Part shown: positions 12,816-23,800 of the stretch, one piece after another
Numbering within the stretch: the first letter of the stretch is position 1
How the letters are laid out: each line of letters begins with the position of its first letter
DNA from: Dicaeum eximium
Taxonomy: Eukaryota; Chordata; Aves; Passeriformes; Dicaeidae
Reading direction: 5' to 3'
Assembly: GCA_013396995.1 (NCBI GenBank)
Contig: VWZP01008462.1
Span: 149,407 to 213,406, forward strand
DNA: 64,000 bases
Program-made: the position numbers and the translations under genes
The notes under the pieces: model-generated
The model's database searches: none
What the model saw: only the letters and a program-made list of their open reading frames with translations
What the model was told of the DNA's origin: nothing

Positions 12816-15800
12816 CAGCTCTGAGCTCTGAGAATTATAATGATAAATCATTTTTATATCCTCACTGATGTCAAAATTGAAATTACACAATTTCACCTCT
12901 TGTCAACACTGGCATGTCTGTGTATGGTACCTGAGAATGGATTGTAAAAACATCAGTTACTGTTCTTTCATCAAGGTAAGTCAGCAGTAACCACACTGCC
13001 AGGCATCCTTGTGGTTAAAGACACAGTTAAAAGCTGTTGTGACAAGTGAATTTCTTGTCTAACAACATATTAACATGAAGAATTACAGCAATACTTGCTT
13101 AGCACCTAAACCATCTGCCAAAATTAGAGAGAGAAAACAAAAGTAGAGAGAGCTCTTGCTTACAGCCAACTAAAAGTTGCTGGAAACATCAGTCCAGAAA
13201 GTGTAATGTGAAAGTACTGAAAACAACAGTAAACAGAGGGGTAATTACATTGTTACAGTAAGTCAAAGAGGACTGCAAATTGATCTTCAATAGTTAAAAG
13301 TAATTTTTGCATAAATAAATACATAATAGAAAAGCATTCCTCCCTCCACCTTCTTCTCTCTCTAACTGCTGTATTTCTTTTGACATTGTCTCACAGAAAC
13401 CCCCAGCACTGGGAATCACCCAGAGCATGCCTGCAATGACTGAAAAAAAAAAAAAAAAACGTACCACACTAGGCAAATGCTCCTCAATTTTTAGTTCTTA
13501 TGCTTGGTCACTGCTTCTCATGGAAATTACAGAAACTTGGTATCTTAGCATACCACTTTTCCACACACACAGTTGGACATGTTATCTACACAAAAAAGCC
13601 CTTTCCAATCCATTGCACATCAACTGCTTGACTTGGTAGTTTGAGTGTAATTTGGTCTTTTAAGTTGTTAAAAAAAAAAAAGAAATGGGTAGGTTAAACA
13701 CCTAAACTTGGCAGCATTTATGGTTTAGCCCAATATGTCACAAAGTTTAGCCTACTGTAAAGAAAACATTTATCTAGGAAACGTTCACAATTTCTATCAT
13801 GGCTTTGGAAACAACTAATACCTTGTTGACAGCACTGATTCTATTAAATGGAGCTCTACCCCTCGGCATTTCTTCCCAAGATTAAGGGAGAAAACAAAAT
13901 TGATCAATATTTTTTTTAACTCACTTTTTAAGTTCTTTTTTAAGACACATGCAAGTCTTTCACTTACCTCAGTCAGAATGACAACATTTATAGGAATGAA
14001 CAGCGGGAAACAAGGCAGCAGTGGAAGATTTTATAAATAATAGGTTTTACAAATAATACAGGAATATGAATATATTAAAAAGGCTTGTACATGATTAAAG
14101 AATTGTAAAGAAGGAAAAAGACATAAAACAATGAGTGACAAGTATGTGAATCATATATATCCCACATATATTAGAACTGTATTTTGAGGGCTCTTTTTTA
14201 CTACCATGTATATTTTGAACCACATACTGTCCTCTGGATGGAGAAACCAATAAGAAGACATTTTTTAAAATCCCTTTTTAAATTATAAAAAAATAAGCAT
14301 AAATATGGCCTGAAAATTAAGGGCATTTTTTGCTTTTACGATCAAGTAAACTGAGTATTGCACCTGCAAGGACAAATGGTGATTTCAGGGCTCCTAAGGA
14401 ATTCCTACACACAAAAGATCTCCTTCCAGCACAAGCTTTAGCACCCAAGCAATGGCTGTTACAATGAGATAGTTCAAAATGCAAGTAATTATAACGCTGC
14501 TTGCTGTAATTGCAAACCAACTGTCTTGGTGTCTGTGATAAAAATACAGAGCTTTACAAACTCCATTTTAGAGGAAGACATGAAGACAAAATAAATAATG
14601 CAAAGTGGCTCTTACTCACTGTGCAAGTGCTATATCCTTGTGAAGCTATCTGGAATAGGTTCTGTGTAACCAGCCTTCCCTTATATATTTTAAATTGTCT
14701 TTTGGGAGACTCAATTAATGCTGCAAAAGACTAGTGAAAAAAGTAATTCTGTCAGGGTAAAATATTATTGTTAGACACTTATTTCAGCTGCTGAAATGCT
14801 GATAGTACACACAAATGAGACTCTGCTTCCATAAGGAATCGCTTACATGAAGGGGCAATTTTTGAACTATTTCACATAATGTGAAAATAAATTTATCTAG
14901 GTACATTGCCAAAACTGTGGTTTTGTCACTATGCACATCCAGCTTAGCTGCTTTCATGAGTAACACTCAATCTATAAATTTGTGCTCAACTTTTCAGAGT
15001 ACCTGTGTTTTTCACTAAAAAAATGACAACAATAAGCAGAGACACAGGAAAGAAGTTCCTACAGCACTTTTATATTCATGGTGGCTCAAAAGTATGAATT
15101 ACACAAGTACTGTGTTACTTTCCCCTACAATCCTAACAGCAAACCAAACTATACAACCAGAGTTAACAGGCAAAATTTGGATGCACAGGCACACTTTTCA
15201 GTTTCAAACAGATGCAAAAATAATATTCTTTTCATTCAGATTGAGAGTAGTAACCTGAGCTGCATACATTAACTCTTATGTTAGTATGTTAACTGTAAAA
15301 GGTTTAAAATGTTAATTATGCAGTCTTAAAGACAATTTGTGGAGTGGTGGCTGACAAAATGATAACAGTAGATTGTCAGGAAGACGATTGCACATAAAGA
15401 TATTATAGCACAAAATGAAACTTCCAATTATTTTATTCTTTTGTTTATAACATATCACAATACACTGAAATCTTCTTAAGTAAGATTTTAGTATGTACCA
15501 CCACATCTTGAATATCATCGTGAATGATCCTGGGAAATACAATTAATAAATGCACTAGGCATTAGAAGTATCTGGGGCTTGGAAAAGAGTTTGATTTGTC
15601 TCAAATGATAATTTTCTCATGCCCTAATACCAAATAATATATATGTATTCTGCAGTAAAGCTGTACTTGGACAAGCTCTTTCTGCCAATATGAACTGATG
15701 TTGCTGCCAAGAAAAGCATTAATTCTATGCATCCATTTCCACCTTTTTAATGCTACAACTGTTCCACACCTTTCTGTGGGCCAGCTAAGCCTCTGTGCCA

Positions 15801-17021
15801 CTACACCATCCTAAACTGGATCTGTGAAATGATCCAGTCCAAAGAACAGCTGGGAGGGAAAGTGCCCTTTGAACTGTGCCCTGAAAAAATTATTTTCAGT
15901 GCATATTTACATTTGAAAGTAACTCAGTTTCACACCTGAAGGAAGGCTTGTGCATTTGGAAGCTTGACTGGTTTTAACTATAATGGAAGAATAAAAAATG
16001 CTACTCCTCCTAAAAGCCTCCTCCCACCAGCATCCTCTTGCTGTCAATGTCTGCAACTAATGTGTAACTGCTTCCAAAGGACAAATGTGTAACTGCTTCC
16101 AAAGGACAAATGTGTAACTGCTTCCAATTCCTTTAAATACTCTACTTTATTTGCCTGAGACTTATGTGGGCTCTCTGAGATCAAGGTAATGAAATTGTGA
16201 AATTAATCCAAAGTTTTGCTAAAAAACATATAATTCATATCCATTATATAATGTCTTTCCCAGCTGCTACTTACCCTTTCCCTTTCATTACTAAGCATTT
16301 AACAACTGCCTAATCTTATGGTTAATACCTGACCTTATGACTGAAGGGAGGTTAATTCCTAAGTTGAATGCTAGACAAAATAGTTTATTGTGTCAACAAA
16401 AAACAGAGGATAATTTCTGTAGAAAAACAATGTTTTTCTGTCACCAATGACAGTTGTTTTGTCTCCTGAGCCCTCTGTCCACGACACTAGCAAAAGTTTT
16501 GGGAGTTTATGCTATTACAAAGCTTTTGTGAAGTACACACATCTGAACTTGACCATGTATAATTTCAGCATTTTAAAACGGCTGCTTGCTTACTCATAAA
16601 AGAGGATTTTAAAAGCCAGTATTACTTTTATCTTGGTTCTCTCACTGTATCTCAGTGATTGGCAGTTTCAATCCCCAAAGTATGGCCCTGTGTATTTTGT
16701 AAAACATACATTAAGCTTTCTATGCTTCTTTCTCCCATCAAGATCATAAAAGATAGATCCTGTGCATTATTTTCCTTAGCTTACCTGTGTTTTTTTCTTA
16801 TTTGTATTTTTTTGGCATCTAGATCAAGAAGAGAAACATTCTCTACGGGGAAAAGCAAGAAAGCAGCACCTGAAAGAGCTCATCACCAAGTCATATTCAC
16901 AGCAGCAAAATGTAACGAGTTATTGAAGATGAAAGAGATAACCTGGAAAAAAGTAATAGGTTTTTTAAAGGGAGAGAAAACAGTAGACATAAAAAGATGT
17001 ATGTGAACAAGCAGCCTAAAT
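12816..17021. other. Intergenic, no gene seen
   Basis: AT-rich DNA with poly(A) runs near 13442 and 13669 and the 25-bp minisatellite at 16060. I see nothing else. Confidence 0.7.
16060..16126 (+). repeat. 25-bp minisatellite, 2.7 copies
   Basis: The unit ATGTGTAACTGCTTCCAAAG plus GACAA repeats at 16060, 16085 and 16110 (last copy partial) without differences. Confidence 0.97.
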
Positions 17022-17180
17022 TCAAAGATTCATAGATTTAAAAGCTGGAAGGTACCAGTATAATCACTCATTCTGATCCCATGCATGGCACAGGACAGGA
17101 AATTTCACCCAGTAATCAAGTCTGTAATTCCCACAGTTTGTGAGTTAGCCTGCCTTTTCATAAAGGCATACATAAAGTGG
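17022..17180 (-). mobile_element. Old amniote CR1 3' remnant
   Basis: The segment starting ATTCATAGATTTAAAAGCTG, and later TTTCACCCAGTAATCAAG, resembles an ancient CR1 3' end shared by birds, turtles and crocodiles, read in antisense. It is clearly older than the GC-rich copies. The right-hand limit is a guess. Confidence 0.6.
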
Positions 17181-18355
17181 AGCACTTGACATCTCCTGTA
17201 AAAATCTGCCCTGCTACCTACATGATTACCCTCATCATAATTAAGGTACATCGTATTTCTAACACTTCAGAAGGTATTATCTTGCATGCCTTTGCCAAAA
17301 TTCCAATCAATGCCACCGGAGTTTGTTACTCTGAACTCCTCCATGGCTTTCTGGGGCTGGCGGGCACTTACTTTGTATCAGTTTAGGCTTGGAAGGAGAT
17401 TTGAGTGTTCAGGTCTATTTCTCCAGCTGTAAAACAACCCTAGATATCCCCCACTCTCTAATCATCTTTACCTGGAGATCCCCACTTCTGTGTAACAGGA
17501 ATCTTTATGCCTCTACCCAGTGTCTCCTCTGCAGCAACGCTGTAAAATCCGCTACAGGGTGAGAAGAGCTACGTTAAAACAAGAACATTTGCTATAAAAG
17601 TGATAAAGCAGGTTTCAGAGCACTGCTGTGGCATTAATTCCAACTAGAAAATGCTTGAGAAAAGGGGAGCAGGGGGGAGAAGAGGCCTGGCTGCCTGAGC
17701 AGCAATGGAATTTTAACAAGAATAGGAAATCATCTTTCAGTAGGCCTCAGAATTAGCAAATGGAGGGTAAAAACAGTATCGCAACTCTGACAAATAAGAA
17801 TAAAAGTCTATCTAAAGAAAGGCGGGAAAATCTAAAAAACAACTAGATAAAGAAATCACAAGTAATGACAAAAGCTGTCCTAGGGCTCTATATAACCTGT
17901 TAGTGGTCAAGAACCACCAACTACTGTAATTAAGCCTCACTTCTCAAAGTAATTTTAACCTGTTTTTATTAAAGCATTACTTTGGTGAGCATAAAAATCC
18001 TGGTTTTCTATCCTTTGAGAGTCATTAAACATGCAGAAAGGCTATGAGGAAAAAAAAATTGCTTCCTTGCAACACTGACATGGCAGCATCAAACTTCTTT
18101 ACCTGAGAAGTTTCTCTTTAAAATAAGCCATGTAAGAAAACAGATGGAGACCACCGGCATGGGAAGTAACTTTGTTATTCCTTTGGCAAAAGTGAAGGGT
18201 GCTGGGTCTTTCTTTCCCTTCACATTGACAAAGTTTCTTTAAAGTTTAAATACGCCCCAGTATAGCCACTAAAGGTAGTGATAGTGTATAAATAAGACGC
18301 GCACAAATCACCCATTCATCATGATAGAGAGGAACCCTTTAAAAAAAAAAAAAAA
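17181..18355. other. Intergenic DNA upstream of COX7C
   Basis: No gene or repeat recognised. It ends in a poly(A) run at the assembly gap. Confidence 0.65.
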
Positions 18356-18437
18356 NNNNNNNNNNNNNNNNNNNNNNNNNNNNNNNNNNNNNNNNNNNNN
18401 NNNNNNNNNNNNNNNNNNNNNNNNNNNNNNNNNNNNN
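18356..18437. other. Assembly gap (82 N)
   Basis: A run of N between a poly(A) tract and the GC-rich COX7C promoter. Part of the promoter is probably missing. Confidence 0.99.
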
Positions 18438-18830
18438 GCCATTTCCCGCCGCCCCTCAGCCGCCACAAAATGGCGACGGGGCCGAGCGAGACTCTCTCGC
18501 CCCGCGGGAGCGCGCGCGGGGCTCGACCAACCGCAGGCCGCCCTTTGGCACCACATGACCGCAAGGAACTACAACTCCCGTCATGCCCCAGAGGCTTCCT
18601 TCCTGGTTCCGGTTCCGGCTCCCGTCAGCCGCGCCGCACTCGGGAAGGTCGCGCAGGGCGGACGAGTGGCCGCCGTCCCTTGTCCCTGTCATGCTGTCCG
18701 CCGGTGTCCGCCGCTTCGCTACCTCCGCCATCCGCCGCAGCCACTATGAGGAGGGACCCGGGAAGGTGAGCAGCAGCGTCGTGGCGCGCTGAAGGTCGCG
18801 GGGAGGGGGATGGCGGGGTGGGCGTTGATG
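18438..18830. promoter_or_regulatory. COX7C: CpG island and promoter of COX7C
   Basis: This is the only strongly GC- and CpG-rich stretch in the left half of the window, and it surrounds the first coding exon of COX7C. Visible motifs include an E2F-like TTTCCCGCC at 18442-18450, a YY1-type AAAATGGCGAC at 18467-18477, a ZNF143/SBS-type ACTACAACTCCCGTCATGC at 18568-18586, and four TTCC cores (ETS/GABP, also called NRF-2) at 18595-18618. No TATA box is visible. YY1 and NRF-2/GABP are known regulators of nuclear-encoded cytochrome oxidase subunits, which fits. The transcription start cannot be fixed from sequence; I infer it lies between about 18,600 and 18,680. The 5' side is cut by an assembly gap, so the promoter is incomplete. 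Confidence 0.8.
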
Positions 18831-19851
18831 GCTGCCTTGGCCTGGCCGTGTCGTGTGGGCTTTGGGGTGGCGCGGTGATGCCGGTACAGCCACAGCAGAG
18901 CAGATCGTGTGGTGACGGACCCCAGCGCCCTTCCTTGCGGTGGTACAGATGATGAGCATTGCGGTATGAGGGGTCACAATGATACTGTAAACGCTTTCTG
19001 ATGTACCTGGCCGGTTTTCTCAAGGCTTCGTTCTAAAAGCTTAACCTTCCATCCGTAACTGACACGAGGAAATTCTCCACGGTGACCATAATGAAATACC
19101 AAAATAGTCGGGAGGCTGCAGATGTGTATCCTCAGGGGCTTTTATATTTTATTGCATGAGACCTGCAGCAAACTGGCCCCACCTTGGGCTGGAGGGAGAG
19201 GAGAAGAGGGGACGAGGTGACCTCCAGAGGTCACATGCAGGCTGTGATCATGGAGTGTTTGGGTTGGAAGGGACCTTAAAAATCATTTTATTCCACCCCC
19301 TGCCATGGGCAGAGACACCTCCCATCATTCCAAGTGGCTTCAAGCCCCATCCAGCCTGGCCTTGGGCACTGCCAGGGATCCAGGGGCAGCCACAGCTGCT
19401 CTGGGCACCTGTGCCAGGGCCTGCCCACCCTCATGATGAAAAATTTCTTTCTAGTATCCAGCTGAAATCTCTCCTCTTTCAGTTACAATCTGTTCCCTCT
19501 TGTCCTGTCACTGTAATTCTTTACAAAGAGAAATCTCTAACTTCCTTGTAGGTACCCTTCAGATACTGAATGGTATTTATTACCTTAAAGACCATGTCTC
19601 TTTCCTTGAGGAACACTGAAAATGCTTTGAAACTGCCTGTTTGCTCTGTTCTGAGATTCCTGGCACTTCTAAATTGATTAGAAAGGAGCTAATGCTTCGT
19701 TTTAAAGGCAGACCTCTTTTTTTTTTTCCTCTAGAACCTGCCCTTCTCTGTGGACAACAAGTGGCGGCTGCTGGCGATGATGTGCGTGTTCTTTGGGAGT
19801 GGATTTGGGGCCCCTTTCTTCATAGTCAGGCACCAGCTGCTGAAGAAATGA
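18691..19851 (+). CDS. COX7C: Cytochrome c oxidase subunit 7C, mitochondrial (two coding exons: 18691-18765 and 19735-19851)
   Basis: COX7C is a small nuclear-encoded subunit of respiratory complex IV in the inner mitochondrial membrane. Exon 1 encodes 25 residues and ends in frame at AAG|GTGAGC. Intron 1 is 18766-19734, and its acceptor is a T-rich tract followed by CTAG. Exon 2 encodes 38 residues and a TGA stop. The 63-residue product equals the usual vertebrate precursor length. Residues 1-16 form an Arg-rich mitochondrial presequence (RRFATSAIRR). The mature protein begins SHYEEGPGKNLPFSV, the hallmark of the family. Residues about 37-56 form the single membrane helix, and the tail is VRHQLLKK. 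The start is fixed by homology and by the presequence. No frameshift or missing residue is seen, so I take it as functional. The splice sites are canonical. Both introns carry snoRNA-like sequences, and intron 1 also carries an antisense CR1 fragment. Confidence 0.97.
18942..19007 (+). ncRNA. SNORD138: C/D-box snoRNA, SNORD138 / miR-3607-like, in COX7C intron 1
   Basis: The sequence has a perfect 6-bp terminal stem (GGTACA at 18942-18947 with TGTACC at 19002-19007), a C box ATGATGA at 18949-18955, a C'-like AATGATA at 18979-18985 and a D box CTGA at 18998-19001. It contains ACTGTAAACGCTTTCTGATG, which matches human miR-3607-3p exactly as I remember it. In human, miR-3607 overlaps SNORD138, which lies inside COX7C, so both sequence and location agree. 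The rRNA target of the guide just upstream of the D box is not known to me. It would be processed from the spliced intron. Confidence 0.82.
19245..19600 (-). mobile_element. CR1 LINE 3' fragment, antisense, in COX7C intron 1
   Basis: Read on the minus strand, this ends in the CR1 3' terminus (the complement of GGTTGGAAGGGACC at about 19263) and runs into the CR1 3' UTR and the end of ORF2. The flanks look old. The central 84 bp (19350-19433) are identical to the same part of the younger copy at 3398-3481. It is 5'-truncated, as usual for CR1, and has no coding capacity. The upstream limit near 19600 is approximate. Confidence 0.85.
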
Positions 19852-20138
19852 AGAGGACAGGCTGTGGCTGCACTGGCTGGGTAACTGCTTTGCTTGGGTT
19901 CCTCAGCAGGGTGGGGTTTGGGGAGCCTTCCCAGCCCTCAGCTCTGTGCAGTGCAGGTGCTGCATGGTGGTGACTGAAGCAGTGAGCAGGTGGGAGTTTA
20001 GAGCTGCTGCCCTCGGTGGTTGGTGACCTTTGCCTCCCCAGAGGCCACTCCTCTCTGCCTGCAGCTCCTGGCTGCCACCAGAACACGTCTGGTTCCTCCC
20101 CTGAGGGGATGAGGAGGTGCAGCTGGTGTGGGGGTCAT

Positions 20139-20202
20139 GGCACGTGTGATGTGACAGAGCAGGATGAGGAACCGTGATGCTGTAAACGCTTCCTGATGTG
20201 CC
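20139..20202 (+). ncRNA. Second SNORD138-like C/D snoRNA, in COX7C intron 2
   Basis: This is a paralogue of the intron 1 sequence. The terminal stem is GGCACG (20139-20144) with TGTGCC (20197-20202), including one G-U pair. The C box is GTGATGT at 20146-20152, one base off the RTGATGA consensus. A C'-like GTGATGC is at 20174-20180 and the D box CTGA at 20193-20196. The shared guide is CTGTAAACGCTTCCTGATG, one base different from the other copy. Its place just before the last exon resembles that of the human gene. The imperfect C box leaves open whether it is still expressed. Confidence 0.68.
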
Positions 20203-20751
20203 AGATAAAGCTCAGGGGAGAATCACATTTGCTGGAACCTGTATCAAAACAGTCTCACCATCTAAATCATTCACAGGTTACTGTCCAATTAAGATTGACT
20301 AATTAATAGAAATTAATTGGTGCTTGCTGATGATCCTAACAAAGCAGGACTCAGACTGTGCAACCTTGAGTTTGTCTTAAGGTGATTCCACTTTGGAAAC
20401 ACCTGGTATTGTTTGGAATCTGAGAAAATAAACCTTTTTCAGGAGCTTCAGTGACCCAGATAGTTCTTGAAAGGAAATAACAGTCCTCACTGGAAGCTCA
20501 TAATTGGAATAAATTATGTAATTCCTTTGCCAGTTTGGTGTTTATTCCATCCTCAACTGGAAAGAAAACCAAAATCAGCAGACTTGTATTGAAGTTGAGC
20601 ATTTAGAGCTGTGTGGTTTCATGCAAGGCAAGGTCTCTGATGTCAGACCAGGCAGTGGAGGAAGCAAAGTCTTCAAATAAATCAAAAGTTCTAATTAAAA
20701 TACAAATTTACTACAGGGCTCTTAAATTGTCTTAATTTCTTTTTCTTGCAG

Positions 20752-20842
20752 AGTTGAAGTCTTCTACTCAGCTTCGTTCAATGGGGAAATGATAGCTGCA
20801 ACCCATGCTGGATGTCTCTGAATAAAATCTTAAACCCCAAGG
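20752..20842 (+). other. COX7C: COX7C 3' UTR exon with polyadenylation signal
   Basis: A good acceptor (pyrimidine-rich tract then TTGCAG, ending at 20751) opens an exon that carries AATAAA at 20821-20826. A GT-rich downstream element starts near 20849. The stop codon lies in exon 2. The likely intron 2 donor is CTGG|GTAACT, giving exon 2 as 19735-19880 and intron 2 as 19881-20751. The coding gene with a noncoding last exon is inferred from these signals. The cleavage site is estimated, not seen. Confidence 0.75.
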
Positions 20843-20849
20843 CCTTGGG

Positions 20850-23800
20850 CTGTGTGTTTTGTGAAACTCCTGAGGTGCTTTTGGCAGCTGGTGTGTGCTG
20901 AGAGCCCCTTCTAATGCAGTGTATTGCCTTACATAAAACACTTAATTGTCGTCATGGATAAGAGCAGGGGAGGGAAAATCACATTTCAAAACAGAGATTG
21001 GGCTGAGCTTTTTTCACTGCTCAGAATAATGACCTGGGACAGTTTATAGCAGTGGGTATCCTGTCACCATAATCCATGCTGCAGAGTTCTTAACTTCATT
21101 GAGGGTTTTCTGTGGCTTTTCTTCCAGGCTCAGCAATTCCAAAGAGCTGCTGTTCCAAGGTCTTTGGCATCAGCTCTGAGCAGGGATTTGGGCACTGCCC
21201 TGAAGGCTTCTTGAGGCTTCAGGCTCAGGGGGTGACATAGGCACAGCTCTGACCAGAACAAAGGTATTGGTAACATTCTGTACTCACCAAAACTGAACCT
21301 GCTGCAGGCTTGGAGGTGTTTGGAAGGAACTGATGCCTTTCTGTTGGTACTTTCTTGTGAACTTTTCTGGTCTGCCTCTTTCCCCCCCTCCACTCAAATA
21401 CCCTCCTGCTGCAGCACAGTGCATTTATTGTGGCTTGAAGCACCAGAATCTGCAAACTGAACAGTTCCATGAAATTGTGTGTTCTTGCCATCCTAATCCG
21501 TATGGGTGCCAGTTTCTGAGCAAGCTCCCTGAGCAGAAGTAGGTGGGAGTGGTGACAGAGCAGCTCCTGGGTGCCACGTTCCTCTTTCCAGGGGTGAGTC
21601 TGAAGTGCTGATGACTTTTCCCCCTTACTCCAGTCCCTGGTTGTTTGGAAAGAGCACATGTCACCTCTGAAGGGTCAACCTGGGGAAGAGGCAAACCAGT
21701 TCCTTCCCTGTGCCTAAACAAGGCCTCCCTCCTGAATGCCGCCCCCTTCTCTGGTCATGTTCAAAGACACTTTTGAGCACGGCCGGTAAAACTTAATTAT
21801 TTTTGGATTAAGTTTTAGATACTTTCTCTCTCGTGAAGTGTTCTAAAACTGAAATAATTTCTTTTCACAGTGTTGTTACACTGATGGATCACAGTCACTC
21901 AGCAGCAGAAAAGTCCTGGGGGCCCCTAGCTATAAGACGCCTCTAAATCATGGCCCTGCTTCCAAACCTGCCACCAGGTTGGATAAATACATCACTGATG
22001 TGGAGCACAGTGCCTGTGATCTTCCATCTGCTGCTGTTTTATGTGACTTCTGTGGCTGAGGGGATGGAGGAGCTGAACCTCCTTGGTGCTGTCACCCACA
22101 TATAATCCCAGTTTTTGTGTGCCAGCACAAGTCATGCAAAAATGAAACAATGTTAGCCCTGCTTCCTTGTGTGAGGGTTGACTAAACACATCTCATTTGG
22201 CACTCACCTGTGCTGGTGGTGTGCCATTGCCACTTAATCTTTCATTTACAAAGGAAATGCTAAAATTTTGTAGCCTTCCTTAACACATTCAGTTTAATTC
22301 AAGGTTCCTTGAGTACAGGTAGTTGTTGGTTGGTATTTTTGATAAAACACCTGCACACTGAGTTAGGAAAGGAGTACTTGTGTTCTGCACTCGTGGCAAA
22401 CTCTGTGACTCCTGCCTGCTGCCAAGGCTGTAATTAGTCCCTTCAGAACTGGGTTGTTCCCCTGCATAGAGTTGCTTGGGCAGTTTTCAGTAGTTTTTTC
22501 AAGCCCCATCAATTACCAAGTCTGTAAATTCCCTGCTTGACTTAAGTAATTGGTTCCCTTAAGACTTCAGAAGTTTTCACTTCTGCAGCAGAAACAACAT
22601 GAGTAGATCTGTGCTGGTCTTTCTGGTGGTGCAAAATGGGGCAGTCTGCATTCTACCTAGAGGAGTTTTTTACTTCTAGATTATCTTTAATTTCATCACT
22701 GCTCAATAAAGCAAAGGCTGAAATTCATTATTTTGGTTGCCTGGGTGGAAAATACAGGTTGTCATTGAGAGAGATGTGGCTCCTGTCATGAATACCATTA
22801 ATACTGTGTTTTAATTTCACAGAGGCCCAACTCCAGGTTGCAGTTTTTCTTTGCTCTTATGAGAACATCACTGCATTCAGCCAACGCTTCCTCAACCATA
22901 CTTATTTATTTGTTTATTCATTTAACTGCCCCTTTTTTTTTTCTGCATTTGCTCCCCAAATTTACCTTGGTCTTAATCTTTTATAGTTTAGCTATTCTAT
23001 GGTTTAGTGTTTTCAGTCTTCCTAGTCCACTGTTTGTTTACTGGCTGCTGAAGAGATGAGCCAGAGAAACTCAGACTTTTTTTCTCATTTCAGAATGACT
23101 TCTCTAAACACATTCCCACCACAGATCCTAGCTGGAAATACCCAGCCCTGAGTGATTCTAGAGACAGAATATATTTGTATTTGTCTCTATAAATATATAT
23201 GAATGAACTGATATTTAATGGTATTAAGAGGGACGGATCAGATCCATTAAAGCCCACGAGCTGCAGAATCAAGTTGTGCAAAAACATAACTGTGTTCCAT
23301 CACACCCAGCTATATAATAGTCTCTGTACCCAATGAAATATTTATTTTAAAATAGACTTTTGAGTTCCCTTTAGGGCACCTTGACTTGGTAGAAGATAAA
23401 TCAGTTGAAAATAGGCAAAAAGCAATATATAAGTGGTGCTCCTCTGTCATTAAAATTGTATGAAGGAAACAAGGCAGTGGTTAAAGGACCTCTGGGAAAT
23501 AACACATCTGTGGGAATGATTGTATATTTCTGCTTGCCAGATGCCAATTTTAAGGAAAATCATTAATGATCCCTGACTTTTTTCCAGTTTTCCTGTTATA
23601 ATTTTTCACCTTCGTATTTTCTGTTTTGCTTCCAGAGATCTTCACAGCTTACCATTCTAATTATGTTAGATGTAGTCTTCAAGCAGTTTCTGAATTAAAT
23701 CTGAGCAGATGTGAATTAGATGTCCTTATGCTTTAATGTATTGGGTGTTTTCAGTTTGTGGATCTTTCTTTCTTACTCTGGAGCACTCCTTGTTCTGGAA

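Noticed and set aside
18308..18749. Frames running through the N gap
   Set aside because: They cross unknown sequence, and those at the right overlap the COX7C promoter and first exon in other frames.
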